DNA from: a virus
IMG/VR virus record: IMGVR_UViG_3300037584_000120
Location: 1-23,876 of that record
DNA length: 23,876 bases
Reading direction: 5' to 3' (one strand)
Both the position numbers and the translations under genes were made by a program. Numbering within the stretch: the first letter of the stretch is position 1; the number at the start of each line of letters is the position of its first letter. Below are positions 6,064 through 14,193 of this stretch, piece by piece. The notes beneath the pieces were generated by a model. The model did not search any database, had not been told where the DNA came from, and saw nothing but the letters and a program-made list of their open reading frames with translations.

Positions 6064-6412
6064 ATTCAATCGTATTACCTTCAAGCTCCAGCTTGCCTGA
6101 TTTTTGTGGTGTTTCGCCAAACAGTTGTTCTACCATTTGACGGCTTAACTGTGCATAGATACGAGATTCCAAGTTGCGTATAAATCTTGCCAGTGTTGTG
6201 TTATCCGCTTCTCTTGCGAGTTCGTCTTGGTATGCTTGTATTTCATCTTTAATGCTCTGCCTTCTTGTGTTCTCTTGATTCTCGATTGTTAAGTAATGTG
6301 AAGAACTGTTAACACCAGAAAAGCTAGGGCTTTTAAATCTGAATGATATTTCATCTGCAACTAAATTACTTGCAAATAATACCAATAAACTAATCTTTAC
6401 GCTGATCTTCAC
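5969..6412 (-). CDS. csgF: CsgF-family curli assembly protein
   Basis: 147 aa. A signal peptide ends at SNLVA-DE (residues 19/20). The mature N-terminus ISFRFKSPSFSGVNSSSHYL corresponds to the CsgF segment 'FxFxxPxFGG', the part known to insert into the CsgG pore. A long helix pair follows (QDELAREADNTTLARFIRNL), then the beta C-terminus NTIEYVVEEDTITLTITDEN ending in EISVPIGDF, matching the CsgF C-terminal domain. CsgF couples the pore to subunit nucleation at the cell surface. It starts with GTG at 6412, behind AAAGG, overlapping the previous gene by 23 bp, and overlaps csgG by 95 bp. Motif, length (E. coli about 138 aa) and neighbour csgG agree. Confidence 0.9.
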   Translation of the reverse strand: MKISVKISLLVLFASNLVADEISFRFKSPSFSGVNSSSHYLTIENQENTRRQSIKDEIQAYQDELAREADNTTLARFIRNLESRIYAQLSRQMVEQLFGETPQKSGKLELEGNTIEYVVEEDTITLTITDENEHKTEISVPIGDFTF

Positions 6413-6740
6413 GTTCGGCCTTTGCTATTTTATCAATTTCTATTAAGTTTGGTGCGCCAAGTAATGTCTTTAATAATACATCTTGTCGTATGGTCTGATT
6501 ATCTAAGGCTCTAACGCGATCTATGAGTGCCACTATAATGCCATGTTGAGCATCCAGTTTGGTGCTTAGTCTTTCTTCCATTGCGTTTAGACTGGCATCT
6601 ACTTTTTCATCAACGACATCTATCTTTTGTTCCATACCATCAATAATTCGGTTTATTAATTTCCATATAAATATACCTAAACCCAATGCACTTGCTATTG
6701 GGAATCCTACTTGATTAATAAACTCTATTGCTTCATTCAT
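6390..6740 (-). CDS. Small single-TM coiled-coil protein, unknown (holin/XhlA-like layout)
   Basis: A 116-aa protein with one membrane segment near the N-terminus (residues about 10-28, VGFPIASALGLGIFIWKLI) followed by a long predicted coiled coil (DGMEQKIDVVDEKVDASLNA and on) and a charged tail (KAEREDQRKD). This layout is common in phage small membrane proteins such as BhlA/XhlA-type holin-associated proteins, but I see no diagnostic motif. It lies just before csgF, overlapping it by 23 bp. It may be part of the lysis or curli block; its architecture is echoed by the membrane protein at 21127-21366. Function open. Confidence 0.7.
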   Translation of the reverse strand: MNEAIEFINQVGFPIASALGLGIFIWKLINRIIDGMEQKIDVVDEKVDASLNAMEERLSTKLDAQHGIIVALIDRVRALDNQTIRQDVLLKTLLGAPNLIEIDKIAKAEREDQRKD

Positions 6741-6752
6741 GGTATTTACCGC

Positions 6753-7199
6753 TTAATTAGATTTTAACTTATTATATTCTTTTATTGAATTTAAAGCGGA
6801 TTTTAAACTTTTCATGCTGTCAGCATTTTTCATGTTATCGTCTGTAACATAAATACAAGTCTTTGAGTGTCCTTTTTCATTGATAGTTTTATGAAATGGA
6901 AAAAACAATATTTTTTTATACTTAGCGCAATACAACGCAAATAAATCTACATAACCTTTTCTAAAAAATCTTTCTTTAGAATGAGAACCGCGCCTTATAT
7001 CGAACTTCCAACCAGGTTTTTTGTTGTTTCTTTTTGATTTGGTTTTAACTTGTACCTTTAAAAAATCTTTTTTATGTTCAAATAATACATCTGCTTGCGC
7101 ACCATCGGTGTTTACAATCACATAGTCGCTAATCAAAGACAAAACGGAAGCGGTAAAATATTCACCTGACTTGCCGAGCCTTTGTGTTGCTCTGTTCAT
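6753..7199 (-). CDS. PD-(D/E)XK endonuclease-like protein with QVK active site
   Basis: A 148-aa protein. RLGKSGEYF carries E13, QADVLFEHK carries D37, and FLKVQVKTKSKRNNKK carries Q50-V-K52. This is the order of the PD-(D/E)XK families in which the third motif is Q-x-K (as in DUF4365 and PDDEXK_11-type proteins, 'vQVKt'). The C-terminal part (YVDLFALYCAKYKKILFFPF) is the usual core strand and helix. Such proteins include small endonucleases and possible homing or branched-DNA nucleases. It sits between the large ejection protein and the curli block in the late operon, a location that does not suggest a replication role. AT-rich and Lys-rich compared with neighbours, so it may be a late insertion. 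Confidence 0.7.
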   Translation of the reverse strand: MNRATQRLGKSGEYFTASVLSLISDYVIVNTDGAQADVLFEHKKDFLKVQVKTKSKRNNKKPGWKFDIRRGSHSKERFFRKGYVDLFALYCAKYKKILFFPFHKTINEKGHSKTCIYVTDDNMKNADSMKSLKSALNSIKEYNKLKSN

Positions 7200-7205
7200 A
7201 TAGGG

Positions 7206-10190
7206 TTATTTTGCTCTTTCAACTATCTTTCTTACGGCTCTACTTAATCTGTTGTATTGTATTTGCGCAAATCTTTGCGGGTCTTCTGCTTGTGCAAATG
7301 GTTTTATTTCTTTTCTGATTTCTTTGAGAGCTTCACGCATTACTAACTCTTTAGCCGGATTATTTAATTTTTGATATTTTGGTGCTACTACTAATCTTGA
7401 TATTAAATTCTCAACCAATGGCCCCATGTATTTAGCCATTATCTGATCTGCTGTTCTATCTCCAGTGTAAGGCAATATGTCTATTCTTTTAAATCCTAAT
7501 CTGTCTAATTCTTTTTCAGCAAGATTTTTTTGTTCTCTAACAGTAACACCAGTTAATTGTCTTGTTAATGGGCCAGGTAGCTCTATGTCAGTAAAAGGTA
7601 GCTTTACTGTTTCTGGTCTGCCAGGTGTTGCTGCTCTTGTTGGAGATTCTGCTTCTGGCAAAGTTTCTCTAATACTAGGTACACTGGTTTTTAACTGTTC
7701 TACTACGGCAGACGGAATATCTCCGTATGTTTGTGTTTCTGGTAGCGCAGTTCTAAATGGCTGATCTTGTTCTATAAAATCTCCAAACATTCTTAATGGA
7801 GTTAAAAAACCACCCAAAACCTCAGAAGTAAATCTAGCCATAGCCTTTGAAATTCTTGCCTCATTGCTTACACCAGATATTTCATTTATAAAATTATCAA
7901 CTAAAGCTAAACCAGCACCAGCCCTAAACTGCGCTCCAGTTAAACCCTGTATAACATCTTTCGCGTTTGGTGGTATTCTGCCATCTTCTGCCCTTACTAT
8001 TAAATCAGCAACCAATAAATATGGTGTTAAAGGAAAGTAAGGTCGCATATCTATTGTTTTTCCATCTTTGGTTTGCATTTCATACCATTTTTCAGAACCA
8101 AATCCTCTGCGTTTTGCCTCAATAGTTCCCATTAATAATGATGTTCCTATCATAGCCCTACTAAATACGCCCATATCTCCAGCAGCAACTTTGGCTCTTT
8201 CTTTTCCTGAGAGTAAAGATAAAGGCCCTAATGGACTATGCTGGTATTGAAACTTCATTGCATTGGTCATAAACCTAGCAAATGGGATTAAACCTGTAGT
8301 TAAAAAAGGTATAGAGTTAGATATATCTACAAAAAGTTTACCAAACTTATTATCTGGTGTTTTTGCATAAGTAAACTCTAAAGCATCATCAACTGCTTTT
8401 TCTACATCAGCTTTAGTAATTGCTTTGGTGTCATTATTTTTTACAACATCATCTAAAGATATCCCTTTTTTCTTTAAAGTTTTATCTAAAGAAGCAGCAA
8501 ACATTCCCCTTCTGTAATAAAATTCTTGCATCCTATTTATTACGTTTAAACCATCAACTACTTTTTGCGCACCTTTTAATGTTTGAGTATCAGCAGCAGA
8601 TGCAACCTCAGAAGCATAGTTATTAAACAATCTATCTTTTTCATTAACAAAATATTTAGTAGCAAATTCTGTTGCTTCTTTGGCTTTCTTTTTATTGCTT
8701 GTTAAATTTAACAATAAACCAAAAGTTTCTGTTTGATCTACTGGAACTTCTTCTTTTCCAAATAACCTACGCATAGGATTAAATGTTCTGTTTAGAATAT
8801 TATCCATACCTTTAGTTAAAGTATGCACACCCACTCTACCTACTTGCGCTGTAAAGTTTCTCATAGAAGTGGCTACTTGGCTTACTAAAAGCCCTCGTCT
8901 TACGTTATCTAGTTTGTATGCTGTATCGCCAAAAGATTTAATGAGTGAGCTTGCCATCCCTTCTTGCGGTGCAGTTTCAGATATTTGTTGACCAATATCT
9001 TTCATTGCTTTTTTTGCCACACTTAATTGAGCCAACCTTCGACCAGCATCAGAAGCACCCAATCTCCAAAGTTGTGCAAATTGAATTTCATTTATATTGT
9101 TTCTTTTTAATACATCAGTAAAAGCCTTTCTGTATGTTTCGTTTTTATTTACTAATTGCAAAGCATCAAATAATTGATCTGATATTTTTATATTTGGGTC
9201 TCTTGGTATTTGTAATTCATCTAATACTTCAATACCAACATCAATTCCTTTTTGACTAATATCTAAATTAAAATCTGTTTGTAAGTCTTGTTTTACGTCT
9301 GCAACTTCTTGTCTAACATCTTCTGCTAATTTTCTATCAAATTTTTCTACATCTGGCTTGATGCTTTCCTTTGCTTCTTTAACAGTAGAAGATGTATCAA
9401 TAACAGACTCAGCTTCCATTTTTTGTAATTGTTGTTGTGTTTTTATTGCTGAGTTTCTGCTACCAATACCACCAACAGTTCCACCTAAAACTGACCCAGC
9501 CCCCGCACCAATTAAAGCTGCCTTTCCAGATTGTTTTAAATCAAAACCTTCTTGTTGACCAGCTTGTATTCTAGCCGATTGTCTAAGTGCATTGTCTGCG
9601 GTTGCATAAACAGAACCTTCTATTGCTCCAACTTTTGCACCCTGTTTTACACCCGCTTTAGTTGCTTGTTTTACACCCTCTTTTATTCCTTGTTTTAATG
9701 CTTGCGCACCAGCAGTTGCTGCACCAAATGTTCCGATACCAACATAAGTAGTTGGGTCAGTTAGTACACCTTTTGCAAATCTACCAAAACCAGCAAAACT
9801 AGCTTCTTTCTCATCATACATATCCATCAATGTAACAAAATCTTTTTTTTGCTGATCTGTAGCTTTAGTTAGTTGCGTGGCTTCTAAACCCATCTTTGGA
9901 AGGTTATAGTTAAATAAACCCATATAACGTAAACCATAATTTGCGTACTGTTTATCAGAGTCGAGGTCAGGGGCATCTGCGCCTTCGTTTAATTTATATA
10001 TTGATTTTGAGGCATTAATCCATTCTGGATTTTTTACTATGTTTTCTTCCGTAAGTTTTTCTGGTTGCATAGTTGCACTACCAAGCTGACCAGAAAATAT
10101 ATCTCTTGCCTCTTGTTGAGTAGGCTGTCTGTTGCTTGTTACCTTTAAAGTTTTACCAGTATTAGGATCGGTGATTTGGTAAACAGACAT
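7206..10190 (-). CDS. Large internal virion / DNA ejection protein candidate
   Basis: A 994-aa protein with ATG at 10190 (MSVYQITDPNTGKT); a TTG 12 bp upstream is possible but less likely. The N-terminus reads ITDPNTGKTLKVTSNRQPT, a leader type I associate with large virion proteins of marine podoviruses. Residues about 155-250 are Ala/Gly-rich and amphipathic (KQGIKEGVKQATKAGVKQGA, ALIGAGAGSVLGGTVGGIG), suited to membrane insertion. Long helical stretches follow, with PYFPLTPYLLVADLIVR near residue 710. I see no lytic transglycosylase or peptidase domain. Being the largest gene and following two other putative ejection proteins, it is probably the T7 gp16/P22 gp16-like protein that is released with DNA into the host envelope. 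This is inferred from size, composition and position. Confidence 0.75.
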   Translation of the reverse strand: MSVYQITDPNTGKTLKVTSNRQPTQQEARDIFSGQLGSATMQPEKLTEENIVKNPEWINASKSIYKLNEGADAPDLDSDKQYANYGLRYMGLFNYNLPKMGLEATQLTKATDQQKKDFVTLMDMYDEKEASFAGFGRFAKGVLTDPTTYVGIGTFGAATAGAQALKQGIKEGVKQATKAGVKQGAKVGAIEGSVYATADNALRQSARIQAGQQEGFDLKQSGKAALIGAGAGSVLGGTVGGIGSRNSAIKTQQQLQKMEAESVIDTSSTVKEAKESIKPDVEKFDRKLAEDVRQEVADVKQDLQTDFNLDISQKGIDVGIEVLDELQIPRDPNIKISDQLFDALQLVNKNETYRKAFTDVLKRNNINEIQFAQLWRLGASDAGRRLAQLSVAKKAMKDIGQQISETAPQEGMASSLIKSFGDTAYKLDNVRRGLLVSQVATSMRNFTAQVGRVGVHTLTKGMDNILNRTFNPMRRLFGKEEVPVDQTETFGLLLNLTSNKKKAKEATEFATKYFVNEKDRLFNNYASEVASAADTQTLKGAQKVVDGLNVINRMQEFYYRRGMFAASLDKTLKKKGISLDDVVKNNDTKAITKADVEKAVDDALEFTYAKTPDNKFGKLFVDISNSIPFLTTGLIPFARFMTNAMKFQYQHSPLGPLSLLSGKERAKVAAGDMGVFSRAMIGTSLLMGTIEAKRRGFGSEKWYEMQTKDGKTIDMRPYFPLTPYLLVADLIVRAEDGRIPPNAKDVIQGLTGAQFRAGAGLALVDNFINEISGVSNEARISKAMARFTSEVLGGFLTPLRMFGDFIEQDQPFRTALPETQTYGDIPSAVVEQLKTSVPSIRETLPEAESPTRAATPGRPETVKLPFTDIELPGPLTRQLTGVTVREQKNLAEKELDRLGFKRIDILPYTGDRTADQIMAKYMGPLVENLISRLVVAPKYQKLNNPAKELVMREALKEIRKEIKPFAQAEDPQRFAQIQYNRLSRAVRKIVERAK

Positions 10191-10194
10191 ATCA

Positions 10195-10911
10195 TTATTC
10201 AATCTTGTTAATTTCTAAGGTATTGGATTTACCACCAGTAATGTCTATACCTAAAGATTCAAAAATACTTTCAGCGGTTTTATTTTTCATAAATTCATCG
10301 TAAATAGTTTTTTCACCTTCTGGCAAATCTTCTGGTTTTATTCCTTGTTGTATCTTTTGCAATATAACTAATTTTATACTATTAATTTGTTGACTAGGGC
10401 TTAAAGGAGTAACAGTATCATCAGCAAAATAATTAGGTGATATGCCTTCTACCGCAGCCCTTGCTTTTCCTTCTGGCATCCCATCTTCAACTAATTGATC
10501 TATCAAGTTATTTTTTTGATCTTTAATTTCTTCAGTTTTAATGTCTTGCAATCTCTGTTGCTCCATTGCTTGCAACCTAACACCCGCATATCTTTCTGGA
10601 TTAAGAGAAGCTAACTCATACATTTCTTTTGTCATTGCGCCTTCTTCTAATAACATATCTAATTTTTTTTGAGCATCTGATTTTCTTTGTTCAATTTTTG
10701 CTTTTTCTAACTCAATTTCTTTTCTTTTTCTTTCGTTTTCTTGTTGCTGAGAAATAAAAGCCATCCTTCTTGGATCACCAGATAGTCTTGCTCCAGCAAT
10801 CTCAAAAGCTCTGCCTAGATTTTCTAATCCAGACCTTTCATCAGTTGCCATTCTTTCCAAACCAGTGCTTGCTCTTTGACCTAAAGTTCTTAATAAATCT
10901 TGTATTGCCAT
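10195..10911 (-). CDS. Coiled-coil virion protein, probable ejection component
   Basis: A 238-aa protein that is mostly helical. After the start (MAIQDLLRTLGQRASTGLER), residues about 55-90 form a strongly charged coiled coil (QQENERKRKEIELEKAKIEQ, then RKSDAQKKLDMLLEEG), and further helices follow (QQRLQDIKTEEIKDQKNN). ATG directly follows the stop of the upstream gene, with AGGA about ten bases before. It lies between an Ala/Gly/Gln-rich protein and the giant 994-aa protein, the place of the second internal virion protein in podovirus late operons. No enzyme motif is visible. Role by context only. Confidence 0.65.
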   Translation of the reverse strand: MAIQDLLRTLGQRASTGLERMATDERSGLENLGRAFEIAGARLSGDPRRMAFISQQQENERKRKEIELEKAKIEQRKSDAQKKLDMLLEEGAMTKEMYELASLNPERYAGVRLQAMEQQRLQDIKTEEIKDQKNNLIDQLVEDGMPEGKARAAVEGISPNYFADDTVTPLSPSQQINSIKLVILQKIQQGIKPEDLPEGEKTIYDEFMKNKTAESIFESLGIDITGGKSNTLEINKIE

Positions 10912-11904
10912 TTAACTAAATCCTAAATCTGAAATATAACGCTCTGGATCAGATGACCCAGAATAAGTAGGGGTTGATCCAAACAAACCACCTAAAAATG
11001 GTTGTGCTTGCTCATATAAACCAATACCAGCAGACAGTCGATCAAATATACCAGGACTGTATCTTTCTGTTTGTGTTCTACTTGGTGTAACTCCACTCAC
11101 ACCAGTTGCCAGTAATCCAAGTTGTCGCTGTGGATAATCTAATGCTCTCTGGAACTCACCTCTAGCAGCAGCTATCGCTTGCTGTTGCAATGCTTGCTGT
11201 TGACCACCAATACCACCTAGCAAACCTAAACCACGATACTGTTCACCAAGCAAGCCTCTTTGTAAGTCTGCTTGAAACATTCTGTTTCTCATTTGTCTTT
11301 CAATATCTGACTCTGCTGCCCTCTGCGCCCTACCAAAGCCCGCCTCACGCAAGCCCGCAGATGTTCTTGCCATAGCTTCTGCAAAAGGTCTTTGTGACTC
11401 AGATTCCAATAAAGCAGATCGAGAACCACCAAATGCACCCGCACCAATTGCCCTAGCTTGCGCACCACCTCTAGCAATATCCGCTTGACGTTGAATATCT
11501 TGCATAGATTGATCTATAACTTGAGAAGTAAATGGACTTTGATATGCACTGATGTCTGCACCCAATAAAGACGGTGCTTGTTGCCCAGCTAAAGAGCTTA
11601 ACTGACCCATTGGATCAAGTGCTTGAGTTCTTTCAAACATACCTCTGGTAGCACCAAATGCTCGTAACTGATCTGGTGAGAAACCAGCAACCATAGGCCC
11701 TGTGTAGGGTACGAAAGGTTGTTGTGATGCAGCTTGCGCTTTCTCGTATAAATCTCTTTGTATTGCTTGGGTTTGTGGGTCAACCATCATTGATGCTTGG
11801 GTTTGACCTGTGCTACTGCTTCCACCATCGAATAAACCTTTAACAGCACCAGCTGCTCCAGCTACTTTTCCAGCGGTTGTTAATATTGGTAATGCTGCTG
11901 CCAT
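10912..11904 (-). CDS. Ala/Gln-rich virion protein, candidate DNA-injection protein
   Basis: A 330-aa protein. The N-terminus is hydrophobic and Ala/Gly-rich (LPILTTAGKVAGAAGAVKGL). The core has a repeated helical pattern containing YQSPFTSQVIDQSMQDIQRQ, IGAGAFGGSRSALLESES and MARTSAGLREAGFGRAQ. The 'Y-x-x-P/S-x-T-x-x-V-I-D' and 'GAFGGSR' blocks are a signature of a phage structural family often called internal virion or injection protein, found just before large ejection proteins. Gln-rich stretches (GGQQQALQQQAIAAARGEFQ) suggest coiled-coil packing. Start ATG is preceded by a modest AGAGGAAT site. Function within the virion is inferred from family and place. Confidence 0.7.
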   Translation of the reverse strand: MAAALPILTTAGKVAGAAGAVKGLFDGGSSSTGQTQASMMVDPQTQAIQRDLYEKAQAASQQPFVPYTGPMVAGFSPDQLRAFGATRGMFERTQALDPMGQLSSLAGQQAPSLLGADISAYQSPFTSQVIDQSMQDIQRQADIARGGAQARAIGAGAFGGSRSALLESESQRPFAEAMARTSAGLREAGFGRAQRAAESDIERQMRNRMFQADLQRGLLGEQYRGLGLLGGIGGQQQALQQQAIAAARGEFQRALDYPQRQLGLLATGVSGVTPSRTQTERYSPGIFDRLSAGIGLYEQAQPFLGGLFGSTPTYSGSSDPERYISDLGFS

Positions 11905-11916
11905 GTTTTATTCCTC

Positions 11917-12327
11917 TTATAAATCTTTGCTAACTAGGTATTCTGGCTTAAAACCTAAGTGTTTTATTTTTCTAAACCAACCTTTTCTGCCTATTAATGT
12001 AATTTTATTTATGCCTATTTCTTTTGCGTGTTGTTCTATACATTTATATATTGCTTCTATTTCTTCGTATTTGCCACTTGCACATAAGATGTGCATGATA
12101 TTTTTTTGGCTAAATGCAACACATTCAGTAACTATGACGGATTCCTTGGCGGGCCATAAAAAGGCTATTCCGTTTCTTATTTTATCCTCTATGTCGTTAA
12201 TTGTATAGGTATCTTGATACTTCATTGCCTTTACAAGTAACGGCTTACATCTTTTCCATTCTATTTCCCACGGCTCAAGTTCTTGCTGTGGGTATAAATC
12301 AATAACTTTATTAGTCGCCTTTTGCAT
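11917..12327 (-). CDS. GNAT-fold-like protein in the virion module
   Basis: A 136-aa protein. Residues about 47-95 show a beta strand pair (GIAFLWPAKESVIVTECVAF) and then NIMHILCASGKYEEIEAIYK, an acetyl-CoA-binding-site-like loop and helix order. The C-terminus has NKITLIGRKGWFRKIKHLGF ending KPEYLVSKDL, the usual final strand-helix-strand of phage GNAT-like proteins. T7 gp13-like and related virion proteins have been linked to this fold. The acetyl-CoA loop itself (Q/R-x-x-G-x-G/A) is not convincing, so it may be an inactive structural GNAT. It overlaps the gene upstream by 17 bp. Function unknown. Confidence 0.6.
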   Translation of the reverse strand: MQKATNKVIDLYPQQELEPWEIEWKRCKPLLVKAMKYQDTYTINDIEDKIRNGIAFLWPAKESVIVTECVAFSQKNIMHILCASGKYEEIEAIYKCIEQHAKEIGINKITLIGRKGWFRKIKHLGFKPEYLVSKDL

Positions 12328-12676
12328 ATTCTATAATACTTAAATATAAATCTATGTTGGCATGATTAACTTGTGCCTTCAAAATCTCGCCTTGTTGTAA
12401 AATAATGCCAGCATTGGTTTGTAGTTCTACAGTAGCATGAGCAGTTATGTTTTTTTCTTTATATATAAAAAACTCATTAGAACTGGTATCTGTTACAGAT
12501 ACATCTAAATTGGTTTGTTGGTTGCCGTGATCGCAAGCTAAAAAACCTTGAATAATAGAGAAGTCAAAATCACCACCGCTAGGTGCTGTGTATATTGTTT
12601 GCTGTGTAGTTGCAGAAAAAGAATATTTAACATTAATCGCTCTTTGTATATATTGCTTTTGAGAGGATACATCCAT
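12311..12676 (-). CDS. Small beta-rich structural protein, unknown
   Basis: A 121-aa protein with alternating polar/hydrophobic strands (KYSFSATTQQTIYTAPSGGD, then LDVSVTDTSSNEFFIYKEKN) and no cysteine cluster or transmembrane segment. Its ATG overlaps the gp10-like stop in TAATG, so it is translationally coupled to the tail hub gene. In marine phages small beta-sandwich proteins of this kind accompany tail hub genes, and it may be a tail accessory or fibre adaptor. I cannot assign a family. Confidence 0.6.
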   Translation of the reverse strand: MDVSSQKQYIQRAINVKYSFSATTQQTIYTAPSGGDFDFSIIQGFLACDHGNQQTNLDVSVTDTSSNEFFIYKEKNITAHATVELQTNAGIILQQGEILKAQVNHANIDLYLSIIEYAKGD

Positions 12677-14190
12677 TATCTTCTGCCTCTAGTTACTACA
12701 TCCAAGCGAACATTACCTAATTCAAAATCTTGTGTAGTATCGCCTGTTACTTTCATTTGCACTTGCCTAGCACTGAATCTGGCATCTGTGTAACCATCAC
12801 TCGAATCAAATGTAAATGAACCAAAATCTGTTTCTGGGCCTAACGGTGTAAACTTACCAGTAAAACTTAATGTCACACCAGGTAATGTACTGGCTTCTGA
12901 ATCGGGTATGATTTGATTGCATTGCACATAACGATCACCGTTAGATATTTCTATCGGCCCTGACTGACAAAAAGGTACAGATGTTCCTAAGTTGGGTGAG
13001 TTATTTAATGTGGTGCTTTCGTGTTGATATACAAAACCACTATTATCGCACGCAATCGGATAATCAAATACACCTTGATCCACCCAACAACCTCTGTCCA
13101 TAGCACCTACCGCCCACACATTATCCATGTAATTCCAAATAATATATTTATCGGGTTTTTGACTGTCAGTAGATGGGAAAAACCAAATAAATTCATTGTA
13201 GTTAGAATTATGACCACCAGCTATGGTTTTACGATAACTGTAATTTAGATCGCTAAAGATATAATCGTGTACCTCGCATGGCACTTCTCTCACCCTTCCA
13301 TCGTAAACGAATATCGCGTTCTCTCCCACCCAAGATAATGCGTTACCAGAGCTTGTTATAGATCGAGTTGATATTGCTTTACAGTTAGTACCCGCATCTG
13401 CAACACCATATACAAATGGATTGCCATTATAAAACAACCTAGCAATACCAGTATCAGTAAATAAAATAACATCTGTTTGAAACTTTTTAGCACCAATTAA
13501 TCTACCACCTGTCGGCACTTGCAAGTCACCCGCAGTATTGGTTGCTTTAGCTGTCCAGTTAGTTTCTTCTTCTCTGGAACACCACGATACCTTTCTTGGA
13601 TCGCCACCCGCACCAATCGCTAAAATATGTCTTTCGTTTGTTACAACAACAGCTAGGTTGCCAGTAGGTGCATTAGTTATTGCTGTTCCAGCAGAATCAG
13701 GCGTATTTGTGCCACCGCCATGCGGCCTCCATTGATATATCTTGCCATCAGATGCAGAGCAAAATATTAAAAACTCACCCCAGTTATCGAATGAGAATGA
13801 AGTTGTATCAAACAATAATCCAGACTGTGATCTGGCATCTCCGTAATCTTCTTGTCCATATTGATATGCACCATAGCCTAATGGATCGTTTGAGGCATCC
13901 GTTACAAATCCAGTGGGTGTTATGTCGTACCAAATATTACGAGTTAATACATAAACTTTTTGTCGAGTGCCAACAGCTAATATAGAATTTCCAAAGTTAT
14001 CGCTGTATGCGTACATTGCGGTGGGTGTGCCTGTTAGTGCTGCTGGTTTTAATTTTTCCCAGCCACCAATAGGTTTTAAGTTTCCGTTTTGGAAACGTAC
14101 TAAATCGCCATCAGTCCAACGACCCTTCTTTGAGTAAGGTGTGCCGTTTGTAACAATACCTGGAACTGGTGTAATTGGCAGTAAAGCCAT
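12676..14190 (-). CDS. P22 gp10-like tail hub / packaged DNA stabilisation protein
   Basis: A 504-aa protein starting MALLPITPVPGIVTNGTPYS. The N-terminal signature GDLVRFQNGNLKPIGGWEKL is the 'VRF-x-x-G-x-x-x-x-x-GGW' motif common to podovirus DNA-stabilisation/tail hub proteins. The body has beta-propeller-like repeats, each with a turn and aromatic strand (FDNWGEFLIFCSASDGKIYQ, NAPTGNLAVVVTNERHILAI, ALSWVGENAIFVYDGR). Length fits gp10-like proteins (about 470-600 aa). It lies between the fibre block and the ejection block, as in P22-like tails. Confidently a virion tail protein; exact naming is by family resemblance. Confidence 0.78.
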   Translation of the reverse strand: MALLPITPVPGIVTNGTPYSKKGRWTDGDLVRFQNGNLKPIGGWEKLKPAALTGTPTAMYAYSDNFGNSILAVGTRQKVYVLTRNIWYDITPTGFVTDASNDPLGYGAYQYGQEDYGDARSQSGLLFDTTSFSFDNWGEFLIFCSASDGKIYQWRPHGGGTNTPDSAGTAITNAPTGNLAVVVTNERHILAIGAGGDPRKVSWCSREEETNWTAKATNTAGDLQVPTGGRLIGAKKFQTDVILFTDTGIARLFYNGNPFVYGVADAGTNCKAISTRSITSSGNALSWVGENAIFVYDGRVREVPCEVHDYIFSDLNYSYRKTIAGGHNSNYNEFIWFFPSTDSQKPDKYIIWNYMDNVWAVGAMDRGCWVDQGVFDYPIACDNSGFVYQHESTTLNNSPNLGTSVPFCQSGPIEISNGDRYVQCNQIIPDSEASTLPGVTLSFTGKFTPLGPETDFGSFTFDSSDGYTDARFSARQVQMKVTGDTTQDFELGNVRLDVVTRGRR

Positions 14191-14193
14191 TCA

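Noticed and set aside
3494-6412. Curli genes as host contamination or assembly chimera
   Set aside because: They overlap and continue the phage operon in the same direction without a junction, and their composition looks like the rest.
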